A stretch of 64,000 bases of DNA, taken from Streptomyces sp. NRRL S-1022 (GTDB lineage Bacteria; Actinomycetota; Actinomycetes; Streptomycetales; Streptomycetaceae). The stretch spans positions 310,001 to 374,000 of the forward strand of contig NZ_JOIU01000001.1 in NCBI RefSeq assembly GCF_000720135.1, read 5' to 3'. The notes beneath the pieces are model-generated. The model did no database searches. It worked only from the letters and a program-made list of their open reading frames with translations, and was not told the DNA's origin. Below, in pieces: positions 7,805 to 16,576 of this stretch; the first letter of the stretch is position 1; each line of letters starts with the position of its first letter. The position numbers were made by a program, and so were the translations under genes.

Positions 7805-9253
7805 ATGTCATCGATGACAGGGCTTGTGTTCAGGTGGCGTCAGACCATCGCGCTGTTCTCTGCCGCGGTTGCCCTGGCAGGGATGCTGGTGGGGCTTTCA
7901 GCGGCTCCGGCCTTCGCGGATACCCCGCTGGCACGCTGCCAACGAGGCGAGAAGGGCGAGGGTGAGGTCACCCTTTCGTATGCCGGCAAGCAACGTGGAA
8001 GTTCCTATCCGCCGGCGGAGAGCCCGGCGAACGTTCTCCGGCCCGGTGATGTGGTGTCGGTGGTCGTCTCGAGCGACACCATCACGGCCGGCTGGGGCCC
8101 CCGCTATGGTCCCGACGGTGACGCCCAGGCGGCGCCCGCCGGATTCCCGGCGCCGGGCCTGCGCAAGTACAGCTCGATCGCCCGTTTCAACAACAACCCG
8201 GGAGGTTGGGTCGGCGAGTGGATGCAGACCACCGCCTTGACCACTTGCCGGGTGGTTCCGGCCGTGGAGACCCGACTGCTGTTCGGCATCAACGATGACA
8301 ACCTGTCCGACAACGGAGGCCTCTGGCGGATCACGGTGCGTCACTACCGTGCGGACGCGCCGACGGCCGCTCCCGGAAGTCCGCTGGCCATCTGCCGCAC
8401 CCGTGGCGGCGGCGATTCCGCGACCGTGATCACACAACCCGCCCACGGGCCCGGCGTCGCTTACCCGAACGTCGTCGACCCTCCCAACGTCCTGAACCCA
8501 GGCGATGCGTTCACCATCGACTTCTGGCCGGACCCGGCATCCGTCGGTGACGGCCTGTACGGCCCGGAGGGCAAGCTGGAAGCCGCACCACCAGGCCAGG
8601 GCTACCCGGTCCCTGGCCTCAACAAGTACAGCCTGCTCGTGAGAGCCAACAACTACCCCACTGGCTGGATCGGTGACTGGCGTCAGGCGACCGAACTCGG
8701 CGGATGCCAGGGCACACCCGCCGTCCACGCCCGGCTGCTGTTCGCGATCAACGACTCCAACCTTGGCGACAACACCGACCACTGGAGAATGACGATCCGG
8801 CACTACCGCGCCACCCCGGTGAAAACCAGCGCTTCCGCCGCCATGGCCCGCTGCAAGTCCGGCGACGAAGGCACCGTCACCTTCACCGACATGCTCTGGT
8901 GGGGCGCCGAAGGCGGCCTCACGCTACGCCCCGGCGACGTCTACCGCGTCACGGTGCGGGGCCAGATGCGGATCGGCCCCTGGCCCTGGGACGGCAAGTA
9001 CACCGCGGACGGGACAGGCTGGTCGGATCTGGCACCCCCCGGCGGAACCTGGCCCCAACCCGGACTACCGAAATACGGACTGCTCGGGTCCTGGACAGGC
9101 CTGCCCAACCACTACTGGCTGGGTGCCAACAGCCTCTGCATCCAGTGGACCGGCACCAACCCCGTCCAGGTCGCCTTCACCCTCAACGACTACTACCTCA
9201 ATGACAACGACGGCCGATGGGACATCTTCATCCACAACTACCTGACTCAATGA
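7805..9253 (+). CDS. Secreted protein with three LecA-like (PA-IL) repeats
   Basis: A 482-residue protein. The ATG at 7805 follows a GGGGAG site and opens a Sec signal peptide (TIALFSAAVALAGMLVG, cleavage after AFA near residue 38). Three tandem units of ~135 residues follow, starting near residues 45, 195 and 350. Each opens with a cysteine, then has a PGDV/PGDA strand, a G-P-x-G-x segment, a PxPGLxKY loop, a second cysteine and a closing LLFxIND-x-LxDN...WRITVRHY motif. The PGD...GP...IND...DN pattern is that of the galactose-binding LecA/PA-IL lectin fold. A sugar-binding, possibly multivalent extracellular lectin is the best inference. The third unit is the most diverged. There are no membrane anchors. 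Confidence 0.75.
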   Translation: MSSMTGLVFRWRQTIALFSAAVALAGMLVGLSAAPAFADTPLARCQRGEKGEGEVTLSYAGKQRGSSYPPAESPANVLRPGDVVSVVVSSDTITAGWGPRYGPDGDAQAAPAGFPAPGLRKYSSIARFNNNPGGWVGEWMQTTALTTCRVVPAVETRLLFGINDDNLSDNGGLWRITVRHYRADAPTAAPGSPLAICRTRGGGDSATVITQPAHGPGVAYPNVVDPPNVLNPGDAFTIDFWPDPASVGDGLYGPEGKLEAAPPGQGYPVPGLNKYSLLVRANNYPTGWIGDWRQATELGGCQGTPAVHARLLFAINDSNLGDNTDHWRMTIRHYRATPVKTSASAAMARCKSGDEGTVTFTDMLWWGAEGGLTLRPGDVYRVTVRGQMRIGPWPWDGKYTADGTGWSDLAPPGGTWPQPGLPKYGLLGSWTGLPNHYWLGANSLCIQWTGTNPVQVAFTLNDYYLNDNDGRWDIFIHNYLTQ

Positions 9254-9428
9254 GCCTCCGTTGTTCGACGAGCTTGTCGTGGCGGGCGGCGGAGGTCCAG
9301 CCGACGCCGCCGCGGCTCGTGCCCCGGCGATCTGCTCGCCGATCCGGGTCACCCGCTCGGCCGCGGCGAGGTCATCGCGCTCGGCTCGTCACTTCGCCTG
9401 CGGCACGGCCAGTTGAGGGTGCACACCG

Positions 9429-10020
9429 CTACGGCACGGCGTAGAGGCCGGCGATGTGGTTGTCCTTCCGCCAACGGAGCAGGGCCTGGTAGCCCTCGAG
9501 CCACACCAGGGACTCGGGCCGGTACACCCGGGTGCGTAGGAACGCCGCGATCGTGCCCGCGTCCTTGGGGGAGGGGAAGTGGAGCAGGGCGGATTTCGCG
9601 GCGGTCTGGGCGGTGTCCTCTGCCTGGTTGCCGCCGGCCTCGCTGCCCGTCCAGGCCTCGGTACTTGGTGCCGGTGATCCGGCCGTTCTCGTCGCGCTGC
9701 AGGTGGACCTTGCGCTCGCGTGTGCTGCGGGTGAGGGCGCGGGAGGCGATCTGCTCGACCAGGCGCTCAGCGTGGCTGCGCAGGCCCTGGAGCACGGCCA
9801 CAAGCGGCTTGAAGCTCGTGCTGACGACCATGTCGGTCAGGTCCTCGTTCTTCCTCAGGAAGACGGGCACGCTGATCCGCGCCACCTTGGTGCCTCCGTC
9901 GCGGTTCAGCCTGAGCGCCCGGCCGATGTTCTGCACGATCTCGACCTGGGAGCCGCGGGTGTCGGCGAAGCAGATCGCCTCCACTCCGCGCTCGCCGGTG
10001 ATGTCGACGCCTTCCTGAGT
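9429..10020 (-). pseudogene. Helicase fragment with helicase-associated domain, frameshifted
   Basis: Two minus-strand frames together give the C-terminal half of a superfamily 2 helicase of the kind found near Streptomyces telomeres. The first frame (~10020 to ~9650) carries the motif V/VI region EGVDI...QNIGRALRLNRDGG. The second (~9650 to 9429) carries a helicase-associated segment with AAKSALLHFPSP and WLEGYQALLRWRKDNHIAG. They are joined by a frameshift near 9650, and a TAG ends the reading early at 9429. The DEAD-box N-terminal half is missing. It is a dead relative of terminal helicases such as TtrA; that comparison is from memory. Confidence 0.75.
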
Positions 10021-10189
10021 GACCGACCCGGCAGCACCGCACGGCCTGTTCAAACGGTCGCATGAGGCGGGCGTTGCCCCGGGGGGCGGGAGGCTGCGGC
10101 ACGGCTGTCTGCGGTGGCGGTGACGGTGGCTGTGGTGTCCGGGCACGGGCGGATTGGCCCCGCAGCAGTCGTTCGGCCATGGCCTGGAG

Positions 10190-10450
10190 CCGGGCTGCCC
10201 GGCCGGCCCTTGTGTAGTGTCCGGGCCAGCACAGTCGGCTCGACCCCACACAGTCCGGCGAGCACATCCCGCCTGGCTTCGTTGAGCACGATCTCTCCGT
10301 CGGTTTGCACGCCGCCGCCGGCCAGCCGGGCGGGGGAGCTACGGCACGTCCACTGCCGCAGCAGGTCTGCGGCCGGCAGGCCGTAGCGGGCCGCGACCCT
10401 GCCGATCAGCGACGCGGTCAGCTCCCGGCCAGCGGCACGGTCTGCAACGC
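10190..10450 (-). pseudogene. TniQ-like transposition protein fragment
   Basis: One minus-strand stretch resembles the N-terminal domain of TniQ proteins of Streptomyces Tn7-like elements: a SLIGRVAARYGLPAADLLRQ helix pair, then EIVLNEARRDVLAGLCGV and LARTLHK. TniQ/TnsD proteins guide target choice in such transposons. No start codon or full length is present, and flanking readings lose all family character, so this is a scrap. Pieces of the same kind of element occur at 30.1-30.5 kb (TniB) and 38.6-39.4 kb (TnsA-like). Confidence 0.5.
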
Positions 10451-11097
10451 CCCTGCTGCCAGGGCCTCCTCCAATGCCCTTTCCTGCTGTGACTGAGCGC
10501 TTCAGTTGGCCAGTCAGAGCGTCATAGTTGGCAGGCCGACGAGCCGCGCGCGTACCTGCTGACCCGCGGTTCATACCTGTGCGTGTACACGGTTGTGCTG
10601 CAGGTGCGACGAGAAGTACCGGTTTCGGCGCGACCCACCTCGCGACGGCCGAGTCTGCTGGTGACCTCAGCGGTTCAGTGGCCCACCCTGAGCAGCGCAT
10701 TCGTATTCCGTGAAAAGTTCTTTCCGCGTGGCAGCGGTTGTGCGTCAGCCTCGTTCGCGTGCGGCCGTCTGCCGTGCACTGTTCCCGACCCAAGCCCTGC
10801 TCCAGGGCCGGCACCCGCGAGGCCGTGAGCTCGACGTACAGCGGTTTCCCGGTCTGTATGCTGTCCAACCTTCGTCGTCCCCCGCTCGGCCCCAGCGACT
10901 GGCCCCGCAGCTCGGGACCCTTGCCGGAGCGTGGGGTTTTGCCTGGCGGCACACGCGGTGCACGCGCACGTACGTGTGAGGGCCCGCCCCGACCGCGGGT
11001 TGGACCGGATCGGGCTGTCACAGGCCCGTGGCACCGGGTCTGTCACAGCTCCGGTCACCGTCCGGCGCGGTGGGGCCGGCCCCGAGCGTTCGGCGCC
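10451..11097. other. Non-coding or degenerate stretch
   Basis: Between the TniQ-like scrap and the transposase scrap several frames are open because of the high G+C, but none shows a family match, ribosome site or consistent codon bias. It is probably decayed mobile-element DNA. Confidence 0.4.
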
Positions 11098-11161
11098 CGG
11101 CCGTCGGGCGCGGCTTCGGCTCGGCGGCCGGGATGGCGGGGGAGGCGTTGGCGAGCGCGAG
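11098..11161. repeat. 64-bp dispersed repeat, copy 1
   Basis: This segment matches 26001-26064 in the same orientation at about 60 of 64 positions (for example GCGCGGCTTCGGCTCGGCGG in both). Here its right edge falls exactly where the transposase fragment loses similarity to its family, so it looks like the end of an inserted or recombined mobile element. Confidence 0.75.
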
Positions 11162-11350
11162 ATCGACCAGAGTCCGGACCGGACCGTCACTGCAGAGCAG
11201 CGCGTCTGTCAGCTCGAACAGGGTGTCTGCCCGTCCACTCATCGACGCGTACAGCTCCGCCCGGAAGCGTGACGGCATCGCGAATGCCCCACACTCCGGT
11301 TCTCCACCCAGCAGACTCATCCGCACGGCCTCCGCCTGATCCAGGCGCAC
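11155..11350 (-). pseudogene. Transposase N-terminal fragment (IS701-like family)
   Basis: The minus-strand frame starting near 11350 contains MPSRFRAELYASMSGRADT and LFELTDALLCSDGPVRTLVD. This is the recognisable N-terminus of a transposase family common in Streptomyces (the IS701-type group, from memory). After about 60 residues the match stops abruptly at the 64-bp repeat. No DDE catalytic residues remain. Confidence 0.75.
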
Positions 11351-11687
11351 TCCTTGGTCTGAGCACAGGATCAGGCGGAGGTGGTCCTCACGTCCGGTGA
11401 ATCCTCGAGTGAGGAACCGAGTGGGAGACGCTGTTCGAGGATACGGTCAACGGCAAGCTCAGCTCAGCCACCGCTTTCCCCGCGAGAGCGCACGCGACAT
11501 CTTCGGGCGACGGCTGGAGATGGCGCTGACCGCCGCGCACGGGGGCGCGATCGATGGCCCTGGGAATGGACGTCGGACGGACCACGCGACCGGAGACAGC
11601 GCCGCGGTGGTACGTGCCCTGGGCGAGGCAGGCGTGCCTGCGGGTGTCCGCGGCGGTGATCACCGCCGTGCTGCCCATGGTGCCTGC
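11351..11687. other. Intergenic stretch
   Basis: The 337 bp between the transposase scrap and the 3' end of the protease gene hold no gene I can support and no strong hairpin. Confidence 0.4.
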
Positions 11688-12413
11688 TCAGACTCCGGTG
11701 ACGCTGTGGATCCATCGCCGTACGCCGGTCTCGCCGATGGCGACGATGTGCACGACGCGCCCGGGGATATCGACCGAAGCGGTCACGCCCAACTGTACGT
11801 GCAGTGCGTTGCTCACCGGTCCGCCGGAGTCGCCGGGGAGGGGGAGCCCGTCGAGGCCGAACCCGCTGAAGGTGTTTGTGTCCGGAAAGTCTATGACGCG
11901 CACGGTGCACACCTTGAGCACTGGGGACGGTGTGCTGTTGCCAATGGCTGTGTCTCCCCACCCGGACAGGGCGAGATTCGTGTTGCCCGCGGGCAACACA
12001 CCCTCGCCGACGATCGGGGTGATCCAGGCGTTGCTCTTCGCGGGCACCGCGAGTTCCATCAGAGCCACATCGGCGAAGGCATAGCCGGTGTATCCCCTCA
12101 CAGGGACGCGCTGACCGCCTGTGGAGCCGCCGAGGTCCCTTGAGCCAAGAACGACGCTGTAGTTGCCGGGGGTGGGGTTGCCGTTGTTGGTGATGCAGTG
12201 TCTGGCCGTCATGATCCACGTCGGCGCGATCAGGCTGGCCGTGCACGTGTATCGACCATTGAGCTCGAGCTGGGCGGCTCCTCGCAGGGCCCCGGCGATC
12301 TGGCCATCGGAGATGGCGTTGGCCGGGGCAGCCGTGAACACCCCGGAAAGGATCACCGACAGGGCCATCAACAGACCCATCATCATTCGACGCGCTGTTG
12401 CTCCTGGACGCAT
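11688..12413 (-). CDS. Secreted trypsin-like serine protease (S1 family)
   Basis: A 241-residue exported protease. The ATG at 12413 has an AAAGAGG site 7 bases upstream. The signal peptide (MMMGLLMALSVILSGVF, cleavage after ANA at residue 33) has no pro-region of note. The chymotrypsin-fold triad is present: H72 in WIMTARHCI, D115 in FADVALMEL and S196 in GDSGGP. C57 and C73 probably pair around the active-site histidine. It should be an active extracellular endopeptidase. A perfect 22-bp tandem duplication lies just upstream of its ribosome site (12424-12467). It is adjacent to, but probably not part of, the SRPBCC cluster, being separated from it by ~180 bp. Confidence 0.92.
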   Translation of the reverse strand: MRPGATARRMMMGLLMALSVILSGVFTAAPANAISDGQIAGALRGAAQLELNGRYTCTASLIAPTWIMTARHCITNNGNPTPGNYSVVLGSRDLGGSTGGQRVPVRGYTGYAFADVALMELAVPAKSNAWITPIVGEGVLPAGNTNLALSGWGDTAIGNSTPSPVLKVCTVRVIDFPDTNTFSGFGLDGLPLPGDSGGPVSNALHVQLGVTASVDIPGRVVHIVAIGETGVRRWIHSVTGV

Positions 12414-12423
12414 TGCGTACCTC

Positions 12424-12467
12424 TTTCTCCGGTAGGGGGGAATGATTTCTCCGGTAGGGGGGAATGA
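12424..12467. repeat. Perfect 22-bp tandem duplication upstream of the protease gene
   Basis: Two identical 22-bp units lie head to tail at 12424-12445 and 12446-12467. On the minus strand each ends in CCGGAGAAA, so the duplication copies a GGAG ribosome-site-like core in the protease mRNA leader. Confidence 0.9.
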
Positions 12468-12596
12468 CCCACGGTCGGATTCTCCGGCGCCGGCCGCAGG
12501 ACCAGCCTGCGAACGTGATGTCACTTCAGCACTACGCACCGGCGGCGGCTGCCGCGCCTTCGCTGGCAGGTCCCGAATCGACCGCACGGTGACGGG

Positions 12597-13181
12597 CTAC
12601 TTCGCGGCCTCGGCCTCGGCCTCGTGTCGGAGGTTGTCGACCCAGTCGTGGAGGGAGTTGTCGAGGGCGGCCTGTAGGACAGCCTGGTTGGCGACGACGG
12701 GCTCTCCGGTCCACGACTCCTCGGTGTGGACGAGGACGCCGTCGCGGGTCGGCGTGAACGTCCACACGTGGACGGCGGTGATGCCCTGGGCGGGGCCGCC
12801 CCAGGCGAGGCGCTTGCCGGGTCTGACCTGCTTGACGGTGGAAGTGATGTCCAGCCCCTCGGTGCTCCAGCGGAAAACCGAGCCGGGGCGCAGGCGTCCG
12901 GGGGTGTCCTTGACGACCCTCTCCACGCCAGGCTGCCAGGCGGGCCACTTCTCGACATCCGTCTGGATCTTCCAGATGGTGCGCAGGGGGGCGTGGATGA
13001 GGATGTTCTCCCGCGTGATGACCGGCGCGGTCTGATCGATCTGCACGTCAGCGGTGTGCGCGGCGAGGCTCTCGCCAGGGGCGGTGGGCCTGTCGTCGGT
13101 GAGGGCGTGGGCGGTGCCGGAGACGGCGAGGACGAGCACGGTGGAGGCGGCGGTGAACCTCGCCACGGTGAACGTACGCAC
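12597..13181 (-). CDS. Exported SRPBCC (START-like) protein 1
   Basis: A 194-residue protein with a signal peptide (MRTFTVARFTAASTVLVLAV...HA) followed by a polyketide-cyclase/START-like helix-grip domain. Landmarks are the ENILIHAPLRTIWKIQTDVE start, the P-x-WQPGVE loop, the GSVFRWSTEGLDITSTV strand, the GGPAQGITAVHVWTF motif and the C-terminal long helix. It closely resembles the two SRPBCC proteins at 14.7 and 16.6 kb, but only this one has an export signal. The GTG at 13181 follows GAAAGG. SRPBCC folds bind hydrophobic ligands; no catalytic role can be assigned. It is the last gene of the minus-strand cluster, 96 bp after the carotenoid oxygenase gene. Confidence 0.85.
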   Translation of the reverse strand: MRTFTVARFTAASTVLVLAVSGTAHALTDDRPTAPGESLAAHTADVQIDQTAPVITRENILIHAPLRTIWKIQTDVEKWPAWQPGVERVVKDTPGRLRPGSVFRWSTEGLDITSTVKQVRPGKRLAWGGPAQGITAVHVWTFTPTRDGVLVHTEESWTGEPVVANQAVLQAALDNSLHDWVDNLRHEAEAEAAK

Positions 13182-13277
13182 GATGCTTGGCCTTTCGAGG
13201 AGTCTTCGGGGATTTCAGGGAACGGGTGGTGGGTGCGGGCCCGGCCGGGAGGAGCGGACCCCGGCCGCGGGGCGATT

Positions 13278-14669
13278 TCAGCTGTCGGAGGCGTCGGTGC
13301 CGGTGCCGGTGCCGGTGTCGGTGCCGGTGTCGGTGTCCGGGATCCAGGAGCCGTGGATGCCGCCGGTGACCCGTCGTGGCAGGTGGACGGTGGCGATCCG
13401 GTCGAGGCCGGAGGCGTCCAGGACCAGGAGTTGGGAGGCGTCCTGCTTGAGGTCGGAGACGACCGTGAGCAGATAGCCGTCGTCCTCGCGGGTGGCTCCT
13501 GCGGCGGGCACGAACACGGCCTCGCTGGGCAGGCGGGCGTCCCCGGCCTGGTGGACGCGGCGGGCGCCGGTGGTGCGGTCGTACTTGACGATGCCGTAGC
13601 CGCCGTAGCCGTCCTGGTCGGGGAAGGAGACCGCGTACTGGTAGCGGTTCTCGGCGCCGAGGAAGTCCTCGTTGAGCGTGGGGAACTCGACGGCGAGGTC
13701 GTCGGTGATCCGCTCGTCGACGCGGCCGGCGGCCAGGTCGACGACCCAACGGCGGTTGTATGAGCGCGTGTTGGGCTCCGTGCCGCGGCCGGGGGCGCCG
13801 ACCCACCAGTTCCAGGAGAGCTGGAAGCCCTCCTTGTCCACCGTCGGGCCCTCCAGCACGATGCGGCCCTGGGTGTCCTCGTAGGCGTTGCCGGCGTGCA
13901 GCATGTTGCCCGGCTCGATGGGGAACCAGCGGATCTCTCCGGCGCCCTCCGGGCCGCGGGGCATGACGCCGATCCGGGCGGGCTGGTCGTCGTTCCAGGA
14001 GTACGGGATGCCGGAGTGCTCGGTCGGGTCGAAGGTGACCGTGCCTTCGACGAAGACCACGTAGTGACGTGTGAGCGCGAAGTCGTGCTTGAGGGAGGCG
14101 GTGGCGCCCGGCACCTCGAAGCTGTGCGTGACCTGGCCCTTGGCGTCGGCGACGTAGTACATCAGGTACGGCGGGAACGGCGAGGAGCCGAAGAAGTGCA
14201 ACTCCCCGGTGACCGGGTCGGTCTTGGGGTGTGCGGTCATCGCGCTGCGCAGCTTGCCGTCGAAGTCGTAGGCGCCGACGGTGTCCAGGTCCCGGGTGAG
14301 TTCGAAGGGGAGGTTCGCCTCGCACAGGGCGAGGAGGCGCCCGGCGTGTTCCACGACGTGGGTCCCGGCGGTGCTGGCGGTCAGGTCGGGGCCGTGCTCG
14401 GTGAGGTAGGGGGCGCCGTCCAGGGCGGGGGTGCGGACCCAGCGGTTGCGGTACCACTCGGCGCGGCCCTCGCGCAGACGGATGCCGTGGACCATGCCGC
14501 TGCCCTTGAACCAGTGGGTGGGGGTGACGCCGGGCTTGGGGTTGTGGCTGTTGCGGATCAGCCGGCCGGTCAGCTCCGGCGGCAGGCTGCCCTCGACGGT
14601 CAGACCGGTGGCGGTGATCTCGTCGACGGCCGGGGTGTAGTGGCCGATCAGGTAGGGCTTGGTGGACAT
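13278..14669 (-). CDS. Carotenoid oxygenase family dioxygenase (RPE65/CCD-like)
   Basis: A 463-residue enzyme of the seven-bladed propeller family that cleaves carbon-carbon double bonds with Fe(II) and O2 (carotenoids, apocarotenoids, stilbenes). All four iron-binding histidines are present in family context: H147 (AHPKTDP), H195 (KHDFALTRH), H258 (NMLHAGNAYE) and H439 (GGIHGSW). Residues ~446-463 form a Thr-Asp-Gly tail encoded by a short tandem repeat. It is cytoplasmic, with no signal peptide. SRPBCC genes flank it on both sides and an exporter and LuxR-type regulator lie upstream, so it probably acts in a small pathway on a hydrophobic substrate. Whether that is a carotenoid, a stilbene or something else cannot be told. 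Confidence 0.93.
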   Translation of the reverse strand: MSTKPYLIGHYTPAVDEITATGLTVEGSLPPELTGRLIRNSHNPKPGVTPTHWFKGSGMVHGIRLREGRAEWYRNRWVRTPALDGAPYLTEHGPDLTASTAGTHVVEHAGRLLALCEANLPFELTRDLDTVGAYDFDGKLRSAMTAHPKTDPVTGELHFFGSSPFPPYLMYYVADAKGQVTHSFEVPGATASLKHDFALTRHYVVFVEGTVTFDPTEHSGIPYSWNDDQPARIGVMPRGPEGAGEIRWFPIEPGNMLHAGNAYEDTQGRIVLEGPTVDKEGFQLSWNWWVGAPGRGTEPNTRSYNRRWVVDLAAGRVDERITDDLAVEFPTLNEDFLGAENRYQYAVSFPDQDGYGGYGIVKYDRTTGARRVHQAGDARLPSEAVFVPAAGATREDDGYLLTVVSDLKQDASQLLVLDASGLDRIATVHLPRRVTGGIHGSWIPDTDTGTDTGTGTGTDASDS

Positions 14670-14720
14670 GTGTGAACCTCGTCGCTCGGTGGTGTCGTTG
14701 TGGGTGCTGATGATGGTCAG

Positions 14721-15161
14721 TCAGGAGGACTGCTCGGCACGGGACTTGAGGGCCAGGAGCCAGGACTGGAGGGACTGTTCGAGGGCTTGGCCGAGTTCTT
14801 CGACGGCGGCCTCGACGGGGGCACCGGCCCAGGACTCCTCGGTGCGGACGGTCACCTGGCCGCCGTCGGCTTCGAAGGTCCACACATGGACGCCGTCGAT
14901 GCCGTTCGCGGGGCCGCCCCAGACGATCCGGGCGCCGGGGACGATCTCGTGGAGGGTGGAGGTGATGTCCAGTCCGTGGGTCTTCCAGCGGAAGGAGCTG
15001 CCGGGCTGGAGCGGGCCGTCGAGCCTGGCCTCGTCGACGTGCGTGTTCCACTCGGCCCAGGCGTCGATGCCGGTGTGCAGGTTCCACACCGTCTCCAGCG
15101 GAGCGTCGATCACGGTCGAGAGCCGGACGACGACGGGAGCGGATTCGTCGATGGTGCGCAT
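14721..15161 (-). CDS. SRPBCC (START-like) protein 2
   Basis: A 146-residue cytoplasmic member. Landmarks are RLSTVIDAPLETVWNLHTGI, the WAEWNTHV loop, SSFRWKTHGLDITSTLHEI, the shared GGPANGIDGVHVWTF motif, the RTEESWAGAPVE strand-turn and the long C-terminal helix. The ATG at 15161 follows AGGGAAA and lies inside the 3' end of the MFS gene (52-bp overlap), so the two are coupled. Its stop is 51 bp from the carotenoid oxygenase start. It is a paralogue of the genes at 12.6 and 16.6 kb. Confidence 0.88.
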   Translation of the reverse strand: MRTIDESAPVVVRLSTVIDAPLETVWNLHTGIDAWAEWNTHVDEARLDGPLQPGSSFRWKTHGLDITSTLHEIVPGARIVWGGPANGIDGVHVWTFEADGGQVTVRTEESWAGAPVEAAVEELGQALEQSLQSWLLALKSRAEQSS

Positions 15162-16576
15162 GGTGCTTTCCCTGCTTTCGTGTTCGAACGGGTCAGAAGA
15201 GAGGCGAGAAGGGCGGTTGCCACAAGGACTGCGGCGGAGATGCCGAACGCGGTGCGGTATCCCTCGGTCAGCGCCTCCAGGTGTGGCCGGTGGGCGGCCG
15301 AGGTGACGGTTCCGGCGACGGTGGTCAGCACCGCGAGGCCGATCGCACCGCCGACCTGGCGTGTGGTGTTCACCAGTCCCCCGGCCACCCCGGAGTCGTC
15401 CTTGGCCACGCCTTCGATGGAGAGGGCGGTGAGCTGGACGAACGCGACGCTCAGGCCGAGGCCGACCAGGACGCTCGGGCCCAGGACATCGGTGACGAAG
15501 CTTCCGTGCACACCGATGCGCGAGAGCCACAGCATTCCGGCGGCCTCGGTGAGCAGTGCTCCGATCACCGTGGCCGTGGCGCCGATCCGGCGTGCGATCC
15601 GCGGTGCGAGGGTCGCGCCGAGCATGTTCGCGGCGGCGAGGGGGAGTTGTCCGAGACCGGTGACCAGCGGGCTGGCACCGAGGACCTGCTGCTGGTAGAG
15701 CGGCAGGAAGAAGAACAGCGCGATCCATACCGAACCGAACAGGCCCATCAGGACGTTTCCTGCGGTCACCCGGCCCCCGGCGAACAGCCTGGGCGGCACC
15801 AGCGGGTGGCGGCTGCCCCGTTCGATCAGGACGAACGCCGCCCCGAGGACGGCCGCCAGCACGAAGGCGCCGAGTACGGGGCCGTCCGTCCACCCGTCGC
15901 TGCGGGCGGTGGTCAGCCCCCACACCAGACCGGTCAGCGCGAGGCCGATCGTGGCGGTGCCGGGGAGATCGAACCGAGCCGCCGCCGCTGCCGCGGTCTG
16001 TGGGACGAGGACGGCTGAGGCGCCCAGGACCAGGAACGTTCCGACAGCGACCGCGTGGAAGATCCATGGCCAGCCCCACGCCTGGTTCAGTACGCCGCCG
16101 AGGACGACCCCCGCCGCGCCTCCGGCGCCGGACACCGCGCCCCAGATACCCAGCGCCCTGCCCCGCCCCGGCCCCGGCGGGTAGAGGTCCATCACCAGAG
16201 CGAGGGCCGCGGGGGCGACGACCGCGGCGCCGGTCCCCTGCACCGCGCGGGCACCGATGAGGACGGCGGGCGAAGTCGCCAGTCCCGCTGCCGCCGAGGC
16301 CGCCCCGAAGAGCGCGAGGCCCGCGAACAGCACCCGGCGGCGTCCCAGCAGGTCTGCTGCTCGCCCGCCGGCGAGCAGCAGGGCTCCGAACGCCAGGCCG
16401 TAGGCGTTGACCACCCAGGTGGTGCCGCCGTCCGACAGACCGACGCCGTCGCGGATCTGGGGCAGAGCGACGTTCACGATCGACGTCGCGAGCATGACGG
16501 TGAACTGCGCGGCGGCCAGAGCGGTGAGGGCGGCGCCGCGGGATCGCTTGCGCATGGCGGGCTCCACAGCGGTCAT
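15110..16576 (-). CDS. MFS exporter, DHA2-like, in the SRPBCC/carotenoid-oxygenase cluster
   Basis: A 488-residue membrane protein with 14-helix DHA2 layout: SIVNVALPQIRDGV in helix 1, the GGRAADLLGRRRV loop, and the RAVQGTGAAVVAPAALALVM motif. The start ATG at 16576 overlaps the stop of the upstream SRPBCC gene by 4 bp (ATGA), and its 3' end overlaps the next SRPBCC gene. It would export a hydrophobic product or intermediate of the cluster. It belongs to the same broad family as the 2.3-kb exporter but is clearly a different protein. Confidence 0.93.
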   Translation of the reverse strand: MTAVEPAMRKRSRGAALTALAAAQFTVMLATSIVNVALPQIRDGVGLSDGGTTWVVNAYGLAFGALLLAGGRAADLLGRRRVLFAGLALFGAASAAAGLATSPAVLIGARAVQGTGAAVVAPAALALVMDLYPPGPGRGRALGIWGAVSGAGGAAGVVLGGVLNQAWGWPWIFHAVAVGTFLVLGASAVLVPQTAAAAAARFDLPGTATIGLALTGLVWGLTTARSDGWTDGPVLGAFVLAAVLGAAFVLIERGSRHPLVPPRLFAGGRVTAGNVLMGLFGSVWIALFFFLPLYQQQVLGASPLVTGLGQLPLAAANMLGATLAPRIARRIGATATVIGALLTEAAGMLWLSRIGVHGSFVTDVLGPSVLVGLGLSVAFVQLTALSIEGVAKDDSGVAGGLVNTTRQVGGAIGLAVLTTVAGTVTSAAHRPHLEALTEGYRTAFGISAAVLVATALLASLLTRSNTKAGKAPCAPSTNPLPSSSGSRP

